Assembly: GCA_932521025.1 (NCBI GenBank)
Contig: OW051470.1
Span: forward strand, 10,464,501 to 10,528,500
Length of the DNA stretch: 64,000 nucleotides
Direction of reading: 5' to 3'
Origin: Oscheius onirici
Lineage: Eukaryota; Nematoda; Chromadorea; Rhabditida; Rhabditidae
The position numbers were made by a program, and so were the translations under genes. Shown here in pieces: positions 12,201 through 24,537 of the stretch. The notes under the pieces are model-generated. The model made no database searches, was not told the origin of the DNA, and saw only the letters and a program-made list of their open reading frames with translations. Numbering within the stretch: the first letter of the stretch is position 1; each line of letters starts with the position of its first letter.

Positions 12201-14154
12201 TTCAGCCAGGCCATTCTATGATAGTTACTTTCAGCCAGGCTTTTCTATGGTAGTTACTTTCAGCCAGGCTATTCCATGGTAGTTACTTTCAGCCAGGCTA
12301 TTCCATGGTAGTTACTTTCAGCCAGGCTATTCTATGGTAGTTACTTTCAGCCTGGCCATTCTATGGTAGTTACTTTCAGCCAGGCTTTTCTGTGGTAGTT
12401 ACTTTCAGCGAGGCTTTTCTATGGTAGTTACTTTCAGCCAGGCTATTCCATGGTAGTTACTTTCAGCCTGGCCATTCTATGGTAGTTACTTTCAGCCAGG
12501 CTATTCTATGGTAGTTACTTTCAGCCTGGCCATTCTATGGTAGTTACTTTCAGCCAGGCTTTTCTGTGGTAGTTACTTTCAGCCAGGCCATTCTATGGTA
12601 GTTACTTTCAGCCAGGCTTTTCTGTGGTAGTTACTTTCAGCCAGGCTATTCTATGGTAGTTACTTTCAGCCTGGCCATTCTATGGTAGTTACTTTCAGCC
12701 TGGCCATTCTATGGTAGTTACTTTCAGCCTGGCCATTCTATGGTAGTTACTTTCAGCCTGGCCATTCTATGGTAGTTACTTTCAGCCAGGCCATTCTATG
12801 ATAGTTACTTTCAGCCAGGCTTTTCTATGGTAGTTACTTTCAGCCAGGCTATTCCATGGTAGTTACTTTCAGCCTGGCCATTCTATGGTAGTTACTTTCA
12901 GCCTGGCCATTCTATGGTAGTTACTTTCAGCCAGGCCATTCTATGATAGTTACTTTCAGCCAGGCTTTTCTATGGTAGTTACTTTCAGCCAGGCTATTCC
13001 ATGGTAGTTACTTTCAGCCTGGCCATTCTATGGTAGTTACTTTCAGCCAGGCTATTCTATGGTAGTTACTTTCAGCCTGGCCATTCTATGGTAGTTACTT
13101 TCAGCCAGGCTTTTCTGTGGTAGTTACTTTCAGCCAGGCCATTCTATGGTAGTTACTTTCAGCCAGGCTTTTCTGTGGTAGTTACTTTCAGCCAGGCTAT
13201 TCTATGGTAGTTACTTTCAGCCTGGCCATTCTATGGTAGTTACTTTCAGCCTGGCCATTCTATGGTAGTTACTTTCAGCCTGGCCATTCTATGGTAGTTA
13301 CTTTCAGCCAGGCTATTCTATGGTAGTTACTTTCAGCCTGGCCATTCTATGGTAGTTACTTTCAGCCTGGCCATTCTATGGTAGTTACTTTCAGCCTGGC
13401 CATTCTATGGTAGTTACTTTCAGCCTGGCTATTCCATGGTAGTTACTTTCAGCCTGGCCATTCTATGGTAGTTACTTTCAGCCAGGCTATTCTATGGTAG
13501 TTACTTTCAGCCTGGCCATTCTATGGTAGTTACTTTCAGCCAGGCTTTTCTGTGGTAGTTACTTTCAGCCAGGCTTTTCTATGGTAGTTACTTTCAGCCA
13601 GGCTATTCCATGGTAGTTACTTTCAGCCTGGCCATTCTATGGTAGTTACTTTCAGCCAGGCTATTCTATGGTAGTTACTTTCAGCCTGGCCATTCTATGG
13701 TAGTTACTTTCAGCCAGGCTTTTCTGTGGTAGTTACTTTCAGCCAGGCCATTCTATGGTAGTTACTTTCAGCCAGGCTTTTCTGTGGTAGTTACTTTCAG
13801 CCAGGCTATTCTATGGTAGTTACTTTCAGCCTGGCCATTCTATGGTAGTTACTTTCAGCCTGGCCATTCTATGGTAGTTACTTTCAGCCTGGCCATTCTA
13901 TGGTAGTTACTTTCAGCCTGGCCATTCTATGGTAGTTACTTTCAGCCAGGCCATTCTATGATAGTTACTTTCAGCCAGGCTTTTCTATGGTAGTTACTTT
14001 CAGCCTGGCCATTCTATGGTAGTTACTTTCAGCCAGGCTATTCTATGGTAGTTACTTTCAGCCTGGCCATTCTATGGTAGTTACTTTCAGCCAGGCTTTT
14101 CTGTGGTAGTTACTTTCAGCCAGGCTTTTCTATGGTAGTTACTTTCAGCCAGGC
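9285..14154 (+). repeat. Tandem duplication, 86-monomer offset (2,494 bp)
   Basis: Segment 9,285-11,660 (2,376 bp) matches 11,779-14,154. The order of about 82 variant units is the same, and the copies share a private change, G27 (CAGCGAGG), at 9,916 and 12,410. Left divergence is H against A at position 4; right divergence is B against V at 11,661/14,155. The leftover of about four monomers between copies suggests the exchange point lies in 11.66-11.78 kb. The right part of the second copy was then copied again (50-monomer duplication). Confidence 0.88.
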
Positions 14155-15749
14155 CATTCTATGGTAGTTACTTTCAGCCTGGCCATTCTATGGTAGTTAC
14201 TTTCAGCCTGGCCATTCTATGGTAGTTACTTTCAGCCTGGCCATTCTATGGTAGTTACTTTCAGCCTGGCCATTCTATGGTAGTTACTTTCAGCCAGGCT
14301 ATTCCATGGTAGTTACTTTCAGCCTGGCCATTCTATGGTAGTTACTTTCAGCCTGGCCATTCTATGGTAGTTACTTTCAGCCAGGCCATTCTATGATAGT
14401 TACTTTCAGCCAGGCTTTTCTATGGTAGTTACTTTCAGCCAGGCTATTCCATGGTAGTTACTTTCAGCCTGGCCATTCTATGGTAGTTACTTTCAGCCAG
14501 GCTATTCTATGGTAGTTACTTTCAGCCTGGCCATTCTATGGTAGTTACTTTCAGCCAGGCTTTTCTGTGGTAGTTACTTTCAGCCAGGCCATTCTATGGT
14601 AGTTACTTTCAGCCAGGCTTTTCTGTGGTAGTTACTTTCAGCCAGGCTATTCTATGGTAGTTACTTTCAGCCTGGCCATTCTATGGTAGTTACTTTCAGC
14701 CTGGCCATTCTATGGTAGTTACTTTCAGCCTGGACATTCTATGGTAGTTACTTTCAGCCAGGCTATTCTATGGTAGTTACTTTCAGCCTGGCCATTCTAT
14801 GGTAGTTACTTTCAGCCTGGCCATTCTATGGTAGTTACTTTCAGCCTGGCCATTCTATGGTAGTTACTTTCAGCCTGGCTATTCCATGGTAGTTACTTTC
14901 AGCCTGGCCATTCTATGGTAGTTACTTTCAGCCAGGCTATTCTATGGTAGTTACTTTCAGCCTGGCCATTCTATGGTAGTTACTTTCAGCCAGGCTTTTC
15001 TGTGGTAGTTACTTTCAGCCAGGCTTTTCTATGGTAGTTACTTTCAGCCAGGCTATTCCATGGTAGTTACTTTCAGCCTGGCCATTCTATGGTAGTTACT
15101 TTCAGCCAGGCTATTCTATGGTAGTTACTTTCAGCCTGGCCATTCTATGGTAGTTACTTTCAGCCAGGCTTTTCTGTGGTAGTTACTTTCAGCCAGGCCA
15201 TTCTATGGTAGTTACTTTCAGCCAGGCTTTTCTGTGGTAGTTACTTTCAGCCAGGCTATTCTATGGTAGTTACTTTCAGCCTGGCCATTCTATGGTAGTT
15301 ACTTTCAGCCTGGCCATTCTATGGTAGTTACTTTCAGCCTGGCCATTCTATGGTAGTTACTTTCAGCCTGGCCATTCTATGGTAGTTACTTTCAGCCAGG
15401 CCATTCTATGATAGTTACTTTCAGCCAGGCTTTTCTATGGTAGTTACTTTCAGCCTGGCCATTCTATGGTAGTTACTTTCAGCCAGGCTATTCTATGGTA
15501 GTTACTTTCAGCCTGGCCATTCTATGGTAGTTACTTTCAGCCAGGCTTTTCTGTGGTAGTTACTTTCAGCCAGGCTTTTCTATGGTAGTTACTTTCAGCC
15601 AGGCCATTCTATGGTAGTTACTTTCAGCCTGGCCATTCTATGGTAGTTACTTTCAGCCTGGCCATTCTATGGTAGTTACTTTCAGCCTGGCCATTCTATG
15701 GTAGTTACTTTCAGCCTGGCCATTCTATGGTAGTTACTTTCAGCCAGGC
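12823..15749 (+). repeat. Tandem duplication, 50 monomers (1,450 bp)
   Basis: Segment 12,823-14,299 (1,477 bp) matches 14,273-15,749. I compared the rows base by base and found one difference: A2 at 14,734 (TGGACATT) where the other copy has C at 13,284. The match is 27 bp longer than the offset, as expected for a tandem duplication joined inside a monomer. Because this overlaps the 86-monomer duplication, part of the segment now exists three times (about 10.33-11.66, 12.82-14.15 and 14.27-15.6 kb). Confidence 0.93.
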
Positions 15750-18241
15750 CATTCTATGATAGTTACTTTCAGCCAGGCTATTCTATGGTAGTTACTTTCA
15801 GCCTGGCCATTCTATGGTAGTTACTTTCAGCCTGGCCATTCTATGGTAGTTACTTTCAGCCTGGCCATTCTATGGTAGTTACTTTCAGCCTGGCCATTCT
15901 ATGGTAGTTACTTTCAGCCAGGCCATTCTATGATAGTTACTTTCAGCCAGGCTTTTCTATGGTAGTTACTTTCAGCCTGGCCATTCTATGGTAGTTACTT
16001 TCAGCCAGGCTATTCTATGGTAGTTACTTTCAGCCTGGCCATTCTATGGTAGTTACTTTCAGCCAGGCTTTTCTGTGGTAGTTACTTTCAGCCAGGCTTT
16101 TCTATGGTAGTTACTTTCAGCCAGGCCATTCTATGGTAGTTACTTTCAGCCTGGCCATTCTATGGTAGTTACTTTCAGCCAGGCTTTTCTGTGGTAGTTA
16201 CTTTCAGCCAGGCTTTTCTATGGTAGTTACTTTCAGCCTGGCCATTCTATGGTAGTTACTTTCAGCCAGGCTATTCTATGGTAGTTACTTTCAGCCTGGC
16301 CATTCTATGGTAGTTACTTTCAGCCTGGCCATTCTATGGTAGTTACTTTCAGCCTGGCCATTCTATGGTAGTTACTTTCAGCCTGGCCATTCTATGGTAG
16401 TTACTTTCAGCCTGGCCATTCTATGGTAGTTACTTTCAGCCAGGCTTTTCTGTGGTAGTTACTTTCAGCCAGGCTATTCTATGGTAGTTACTTTCAGCCT
16501 GGCCATTCTATGGTAGTTACTTTCAGCCTGGCCATTCTATGGTAGTTACTTTCAGCCTGGCCATTCTATGGTAGTTACTTTCAGCCTGGCCATTCTATGG
16601 TAGTTACTTTCAGCCTGGCCATTCTATGGTAGTTACTTTCAGCCAGGCCATTCTATGATAGTTACTTTCAGCCAGGCTTTTCTATGGTAGTTACTTTCAG
16701 CCAGGCTATTCTATGGTAGTTACTTTCAGCCTGGCTATTCTATGGTAGTTACTTTCAGCCTGGCCATTCTATGGTAGTTACTTTCAGCCTGGCCATTCTA
16801 TGGTAGTTACTTTCAGCCTGGCCATTCTATGGTAGTTACTTTCAGCCTGGCCATTCTATGGTAGTTACTTTCAGCCAGGCCATTCTATGATAGTTACTTT
16901 CAGCCAGGCTTTTCTATGGTAGTTACTTTCAGCCAGGCTATTCCATGGTAGTTACTTTCAGCCTGGCCATTCTATGGTAGTTACTTTCAGCCAGGCTATT
17001 CTATGGTAGTTACTTTCAGCCTGGCCATTCTATGGTAGTTACTTTCAGCCAGGCTTTTCTGTGGTAGTTACTTTCAGCCAGGCTATTCTATGGTAGTTAC
17101 TTTCAGCCTGGCCATTCTATGGTAGTTACTTTCAGCCTGGCCATTCTATGGTAGTTACTTTCAGCCAGGCTATTCTATGGTAGTTACTTTCAGCCAGGCC
17201 ATTCTATGGTAGTTACAATCAGCCAGGCCATTCTATGGTAATTACTTTCAGCCTGGCCATTCTATGGTAGTTACTTTCAGCCTGGCCATTCTATGGTAGT
17301 TACTTTCAGCCAGGCTATTCTATGGTAGTTACTTTCAGCCTGGCCATTCTATGGTAGTTACTTTCAGCCAGGCTATTCTATGGTAGTTACTTTCAGCCAG
17401 GCTATTCTATGGTAGTTACTTTCAGCCAGGCTATTCTATGGTAGTTACTTTCAGCCAGGCTATTCTATGGTAGTTACTTTCAGCCAGGCTATTCTATGGT
17501 AGTTACTTTCAGCCAGGCTATTCTATGGTAGTTACTTTCAGCCAGGCTATTCTATGGTAGTTACTTTCAGCCTGGCCATTCTATGGTAGTTACTTTCAGC
17601 CAGGCTATTCTATGGTAGTTACTTTCAGCCAGGCTATTCTATGGTAGTTACTTTCAGCCAGGCTATTCTATGGTAGTTACTTTCAGCCAGGCTATTCTAT
17701 GGTAGTTACTTTCAGCCAGGCTATTCTGTGGTAGTTACTTTCAGCCTGGCCATTCTATGGTAGTTACTTTCAGCCAGGCTATTCTATGGTAGTTACTTTC
17801 AGCCAGGCTATTCTATGGTAGTTACTTTCAGCCAGGCTATTCTATGGTAGTTACTTTCAGCCAGGCTATTCTATGGTAGTTACTTTCAGCCAGGCTATTC
17901 TATGGTAGTTACTTTCAGCCAGGCTATTCTATGGTAGTTACTTTCAGCCAGGCCATTCTATGGTAGTTACAATCAGCCAGGCCATTCTATGGTAATTACT
18001 TTCAGCCAGGCCATTCTATGGTAGTTACTTTCAGCCAGGCTTTTCTGTGGTAGTTACTTTCAGCCTGGCCATTCTATGGTAGTTACTTTCAGCCTGGCCA
18101 TTCTATGGTAGTTACTTTCAGCCTGGCCATTCTATGGTAGTTACTTTCAGCCAGGCTATTCTATGGTAGTTACTTTCAGCCTGGCCATTCTATGGTAGTT
18201 ACTTTCAGCCTGGCCATTCTATGGTAGTTACTTTCAGCCTG

Positions 18242-18270
18242 GCCATTCTATGGTAGTTACTATCAGCCAG
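18242..18270 (+). repeat. Variant N monomer (A21)
   Basis: Exemplar reading TTACTATCAGCC. It is one substitution short of the D change (A20A21) and could be its precursor or a partial revertant; the sequence does not decide. It is usually followed by B or I. It occurs from 18.2 kb to the right end and is common in 30-32, 38.9-43.5 and 46-64 kb. Confidence 0.88.
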
Positions 18271-18299
18271 GCTATTCTATGGTAGTTACTTTCAGCCTG

Positions 18300-18357
18300 G
18301 CCATCCTATGGTAGTTACTTTCAGCCTGGCCAATCTATGGTAGTTACTTTCAGCCAG
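18300..18357 (+). repeat. J-K variant dimer (C6 followed by A5)
   Basis: Unit J (18,300-18,328) reads GGCCATCCTATGG and unit K (18,329-18,357) reads GGCCAATCTATGG. These are the leftmost J and K in the window. K nearly always follows J; J also follows I (T7, for example I 18,445-18,473 then J 18,474-18,502). K units anchor the long-range copies at 18,329, 24,970, 28,885, 38,136, 57,276, 59,828 and 62,409. A private derivative of K with G7 (AATGTATGG) appears twice, at 48,843 and 49,336, as part of a 493-bp duplication. Confidence 0.92.
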
Positions 18358-18589
18358 GCTATTCTATGGTAGTTACTTTCAGCCTGGCCATTCTATGGTA
18401 GTTACTTTCAGCCTGGCCATTCTATGGTAGTTACTTTCAGCCAGGCTATTTTATGGTAGTTACTTTCAGCCTGGCCATCCTATGGTAGTTACTTTCAGCC
18501 TGGCCATTCTATGGTAGTTACTTTCAGCCAGGCTATTCTATGGTAGTTACTTTCAGCCTGGCCATTCTATGGTAGTTACTTTCAGCCTG

Positions 18590-18618
18590 GCCATTCTATG
18601 ATAGTTACTTTCAGCTTG
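18590..18618 (+). repeat. Variant O monomer (A12 with T27)
   Basis: This unit has the A12 change of G (CTATGATAG) and also T27 (CAGCTTGG), which removes the CCWGG at the junction. It is a different haplotype from the G of the G-H-F trimer, which keeps C27. O first appears here and then accompanies J/K/I blocks and D-E islands through the right half (for example 25.25, 29.16, 38.4, 40.9, 42.7, 52.8, 55.5, 57.5, 60.1 and 62.7 kb). A12 without T27 also occurs near 19.0, 25.6, 46.3 and 59.5 kb. Confidence 0.88.
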
Positions 18619-21600
18619 GCCATTCTATGGTAGTTACTTTCAGCCTGGCCATTCTATGGTAGTTACTTTCAGCCTGGCCATTCTATGGTAGTTACTTTCA
18701 GCCAGGCTATTCTATGGTAGTTACTTTCAGCCTGGCCATTCTATGGTAGTTACTTTCAGCCTGGCCATTCTATGGTAGTTACTTTCAGCCTGGCCATTCT
18801 ATGGTAGTTACTATCAGCCAGGCTATTTTATGGTAGTTACTTTCAGCCTGGCCATCCTATGGTAGTTACTTTCAGCCAGGCTATTCTATGGTAGTTACTT
18901 TCAGCCTGGCCATTCTATGGTAGTTACTTTCAGCCAGGCTATTCTATGGTAGTTACTTTCAGCCTGGCCATTCTATGGTAGTTACTTTCAGCCTGGCCAT
19001 TCTATGATAGTTACTTTCAGCCTGGCCATTCTATGGTAGTTACTTTCAGCCTGGCCATCCTATGGTAGTTACTTTCAGCCAGGCTATTCTATGGTAGTTA
19101 CTTTCAGCCTGGCCATCCTATGGTAGTTACTTTCAGCCTGGCCATCCTATGGTAGTTACTTTCAGCCAGGCTATTCTATGGTAGTTACTTTCAGCCTGGC
19201 CATTCTATGGTAGTTACTTTCAGCCAGGCTATTCTATGGTAGTTACTTTCAGCCTGGCCATTCTATGATAGTTACTTTCAGCTTGGCCATTCTATGGTAG
19301 TTACTTTCAGCCAGGCTTTTCTGTGGTAGTTACTTTCAGCCAGGCCATTCTATGGTAGTTACAATCAGCCAGGCCATTCTATGGTAATTACTTTCAGCCA
19401 GGCTATTCTATGGTAATTACTTTCAGCCTGGCTATTCTATGGTAGTTACTTTCAGCCAGGCTATTCTATGGTAGTTACTTTCAGCCAGGCCATTCTATGG
19501 TAGTTACAATCAGCCAGGCCATTCTATGGTAATTACTTTCAGCCAGGCCATTCTATGGTAGTTACTTTCAGCCTGGCCATTCTATGGTAGTTACTATCAG
19601 CCAGGCTATTCTATGGTAGTTACTTTCAGCCTGGCCATTCTATGGTAGTTACTTTCAGCCAGGCTATTCTATGGTAGTTACTTTCAGCCTGGCCATTCTA
19701 TGGTAGTTACTTTCAGCCAGGCTTTTCTGTGGTAGTTACTTTCAGCCAGGCTTTTCTATGGTAGTTACTTTCAGCCAGGCCATTCTATGGTAGTTACTTT
19801 CAGCCTGGCCATTCTATGGTAGTTACTTTCAGCCTGGCCATTCTATGGTAGTTACTTTCAGCCTGGCCATTCTATGGTAGTTACTTTCAGCCTGGCCATT
19901 CTATGGTAGTTACTTTCAGCCAGGCCATTCTATGATAGTTACTTTCAGCCAGGCTATTCTATGGTAGTTACTTTCAGCCTGGCCATTCTATGGTAGTTAC
20001 TTTCAGCCTGGCCATTCTATGGTAGTTACTTTCAGCCTGGCCATTCTATGGTAGTTACTTTCAGCCTGGCCATTCTATGGTAGTTACTTTCAGCCAGGCC
20101 ATTCTATGATAGTTACTTTCAGCCAGGCTTTTCTATGGTAGTTACTTTCAGCCTGGCCATTCTATGGTAGTTACTTTCAGCCAGGCTATTCTATGGTAGT
20201 TACTTTCAGCCTGGCCATTCTATGGTAGTTACTTTCAGCCAGGCTTTTCTGTGGTAGTTACTTTCAGCCAGGCTTTTCTATGGTAGTTACTTTCAGCCAG
20301 GCCATTCTATGGTAGTTACTTTCAGCCTGGCCATTCTATGGTAGTTACTTTCAGCCAGGCTTTTCTGTGGTAGTTACTTTCAGCCAGGCTTTTCTATGGT
20401 AGTTACTTTCAGCCTGGCCATTCTATGGTAGTTACTTTCAGCCAGGCTATTCTATGGTAGTTACTTTCAGCCTGGCCATTCTATGGTAGTTACTTTCAGC
20501 CTGGCCATTCTATGGTAGTTACTTTCAGCCTGGCCATTCTATGGTAGTTACTTTCAGCCTGGCCATTCTATGGTAGTTACTTTCAGCCTGGCCATTCTAT
20601 GGTAGTTACTTTCAGCCAGGCTTTTCTGTGGTAGTTACTTTCAGCCAGGCTATTCTATGGTAGTTACTTTCAGCCTGGCCATTCTATGGTAGTTACTTTC
20701 AGCCTGGCCATTCTATGGTAGTTACTTTCAGCCTGGCCATTCTATGGTAGTTACTTTCAGCCTGGCCATTCTATGGTAGTTACTTTCAGCCTGGCCATTC
20801 TATGGTAGTTACTTTCAGCCAGGCCATTCTATGATAGTTACTTTCAGCCAGGCTTTTCTATGGTAGTTACTTTCAGCCAGGCTATTCTATGGTAGTTACT
20901 TTCAGCCTGGCTATTCTATGGTAGTTACTTTCAGCCTGGCCATTCTATGGTAGTTACTTTCAGCCTGGCCATTCTATGGTAGTTACTTTCAGCCTGGCCA
21001 TTCTATGGTAGTTACTTTCAGCCTGGCCATTCTATGGTAGTTACTTTCAGCCAGGCCATTCTATGATAGTTACTTTCAGCCAGGCTTTTCTATGGTAGTT
21101 ACTTTCAGCCAGGCTATTCCATGGTAGTTACTTTCAGCCTGGCCATTCTATGGTAGTTACTTTCAGCCAGGCTATTCTATGGTAGTTACTTTCAGCCTGG
21201 CCATTCTATGGTAGTTACTTTCAGCCAGGCCATTCTATGGTAGTTACTTTCAGCCAGGCTATTCTATGGTAGTTACTTTCAGCCTGGCCATTCTATGGTA
21301 GTTACTTTCAGCCTGGCCATTCTATGGTAGTTACTTTCAGCCAGGCTATTCTATGGTAGTTACTTTCAGCCAGGCCATTCTATGGTAGTTACAATCAGCC
21401 AGGCCATTCTATGGTAATTACTTTCAGCCTGGCCATTCTATGGTAGTTACTTTCAGCCAGGCTATTCTATGGTAGTTACTTTCAGCCTGGCCATTCTATG
21501 GTAGTTACTTTCAGCCTGGCCATTCTATGGTAGTTACTTTCAGCCAGGCCATTCTATGATAGTTACTTTCAGCCAGGCTTTTCTATGGTAGTTACTTTCA

Positions 21601-24537
21601 GCCAGGCTATTCTATGGTAGTTACTTTCAGCCTGGCTATTCTATGGTAGTTACTTTCAGCCTGGCCATTCTATGGTAGTTACTTTCAGCCTGGCCATTCT
21701 ATGGTAGTTACTTTCAGCCTGGCCATTCTATGGTAGTTACTTTCAGCCTGGCCATTCTATGGTAGTTACTTTCAGCCAGGCCATTCTATGATAGTTACTT
21801 TCAGCCAGGCTTTTCTATGGTAGTTACTTTCAGCCAGGCTATTCCATGGTAGTTACTTTCAGCCTGGCCATTCTATGGTAGTTACTTTCAGCCAGGCTAT
21901 TCTATGGTAGTTACTTTCAGCCTGGCCATTCTATGGTAGTTACTTTCAGCCAGGCTTTTCTGTGGTAGTTACTTTCAGCCAGGCTATTCTATGGTAGTTA
22001 CTTTCAGCCTGGCCATTCTATGGTAGTTACTTTCAGCCTGGCCATTCTATGGTAGTTACTTTCAGCCAGGCTATTCTATGGTAGTTACTTTCAGCCAGGC
22101 CATTCTATGGTAGTTACAATCAGCCAGGCCATTCTATGGTAATTACTTTCAGCCTGGCCATTCTATGGTAGTTACTTTCAGCCTGGCCATTCTATGGTAG
22201 TTACTTTCAGCCAGGCTATTCTATGGTAGTTACTTTCAGCCTGGCCATTCTATGGTAGTTACTTTCAGCCAGGCTATTCTATGGTAGTTACTTTCAGCCA
22301 GGCTATTCTATGGTAGTTACTTTCAGCCAGGCTATTCTATGGTAGTTACTTTCAGCCAGGCTATTCTATGGTAGTTACTTTCAGCCAGGCCATTCTATGG
22401 TAGTTACAATCAGCCAGGCCATTCTATGGTAATTACTTTCAGCCTGGCCATTCTATGGTAGTTACTTTCAGCCTGGCCATTCTATGGTAGTTACTTTCAG
22501 CCAGGCTATTCTATGGTAGTTACTTTCAGCCTGGCCATTCTATGGTAGTTACTTTCAGCCAGGCTATTCTATGGTAGTTACTTTCAGCCAGGCTATTCTA
22601 TGGTAGTTACTTTCAGCCAGGCTATTCTATGGTAGTTACTTTCAGCCAGGCTATTCTATGGTAGTTACTTTCAGCCAGGCTATTCTATGGTAGTTACTTT
22701 CAGCCAGGCTATTCTATGGTAGTTACTTTCAGCCAGGCTATTCTATGGTAGTTACTTTCAGCCTGGCCATTCTATGGTAGTTACTTTCAGCCAGGCTATT
22801 CTATGGTAGTTACTTTCAGCCAGGCTATTCTATGGTAGTTACTTTCAGCCAGGCTATTCTATGGTAGTTACTTTCAGCCAGGCTATTCTATGGTAGTTAC
22901 TTTCAGCCAGGCTATTCTATGGTAGTTACTTTCAGCCAGGCTATTCTATGGTAGTTACTTTCAGCCAGGCTATTCTATGGTAGTTACTTTCAGCCAGGCT
23001 ATTCTATGGTAGTTACTTTCAGCCAGGCCATTCTATGGTAGTTACAATCAGCCAGGCCATTCTATGGTAATTACTTTCAGCCAGGCCATTCTATGGTAGT
23101 TACTTTCAGCCAGGCTTTTCTGTGGTAGTTACTTTCAGCCTGGCCATTCTATGGTAGTTACTTTCAGCCTGGCCATTCTATGGTAGTTACTTTCAGCCTG
23201 GCCATTCTATGGTAGTTACTTTCAGCCAGGCCATTCTATGGTAGTTACTTTCAGCCAGGCTATTCTATGGTAGTTACTTTCAGCCAGGCTATTCTATGGT
23301 AGTTACTTTCAGCCAGGCTATTCTATGGTAGTTACTTTCAGCCAGGCTATTCTATGGTAGTTACTTTCAGCCAGGCTATTCTATGGTAGTTACTTTCAGC
23401 CAGGCTATTCTATGGTAGTTACTTTCAGCCAGGCTATTCTATGGTAGTTACTTTCAGCCAGGCCATTCTATGGTAGTTACAATCAGCCAGGCCATTCTAT
23501 GGTAATTACTTTCAGCCTGGCCATTCTATGGTAGTTACTTTCAGCCTGGCCATTCTATGGTAGTTACTTTCAGCCAGGCTATTCTATGGTAGTTACTTTC
23601 AGCCTGGCCATTCTATGGTAGTTACTTTCAGCCAGGCTATTCTATGGTAGTTACTTTCAGCCAGGCTATTCTATGGTAGTTACTTTCAGCCAGGCTATTC
23701 TATGGTAGTTACTTTCAGCCAGGCTATTCTATGGTAGTTACTTTCAGCCAGGCTATTCTATGGTAGTTACTTTCAGCCAGGCTATTCTATGGTAGTTACT
23801 TTCAGCCAGGCTATTCTATGGTAGTTACTTTCAGCCTGGCCATTCTATGGTAGTTACTTTCAGCCAGGCTATTCTATGGTAGTTACTTTCAGCCAGGCTA
23901 TTCTATGGTAGTTACTTTCAGCCAGGCTATTCTATGGTAGTTACTTTCAGCCAGGCTATTCTATGGTAGTTACTTTCAGCCAGGCTATTCTGTGGTAGTT
24001 ACTTTCAGCCTGGCCATTCTATGGTAGTTACTTTCAGCCAGGCTATTCTATGGTAGTTACTTTCAGCCAGGCTATTCTATGGTAGTTACTTTCAGCCAGG
24101 CTATTCTATGGTAGTTACTTTCAGCCTGGCCATTCTATGGTAGTTACTTTCAGCCAGGCTATTCTATGGTAGTTACTTTCAGCCAGGCTATTCTATGGTA
24201 GTTACTTTCAGCCAGGCTATTCTATGGTAGTTACTTTCAGCCAGGCTATTCTATGGTAGTTACTTTCAGCCAGGCTATTCTATGGTAGTTACTTTCAGCC
24301 AGGCTATTCTATGGTAGTTACTTTCAGCCAGGCTATTCTATGGTAGTTACTTTCAGCCTGGCCATTCTATGGTAGTTACTTTCAGCCAGGCTATTCTATG
24401 GTAGTTACTTTCAGCCAGGCTATTCTATGGTAGTTACTTTCAGCCAGGCTATTCTATGGTAGTTACTTTCAGCCAGGCTATTCTATGGTAGTTACTTTCA
24501 GCCAGGCTATTCTGTGGTAGTTACTTTCAGCCTGGCC

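Larger units (their letters stand above)
4612..17197 (+). repeat. Zone 2: C/F/G/H-rich array without D-E pairs
   Basis: About 434 monomers in which A units are interspersed with C, F, G and H words and single B units. No D, E, I, J, K, L, M or N unit was seen. Higher-order copies overlap each other: 5,192-5,570 recurs at 6,787-7,165 (55 monomers apart), 9,285-11,660 at 11,779-14,154 (86 apart) and 12,823-14,299 at 14,273-15,749 (50 apart). One C unit has T8 (GCTTTTTTGTGG, about 6,003). Confidence 0.85.
17897..19254 (+). repeat. J/K/I/O block, copy 1
   Basis: From the C unit at 18,039 the variant order is C A A A B A A N B J K B A A I J A B A O A A A B A A N I J B A B A G A J B J J B A B. The same string occurs 6,641 bp (229 monomers) downstream. 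On the left, the D unit at 17,952 is preceded by six B units after the G9 marker, where copy 2 has one, so five monomers (145 bp) were gained or lost. On the right the copies part at 19,255. Confidence 0.9.
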
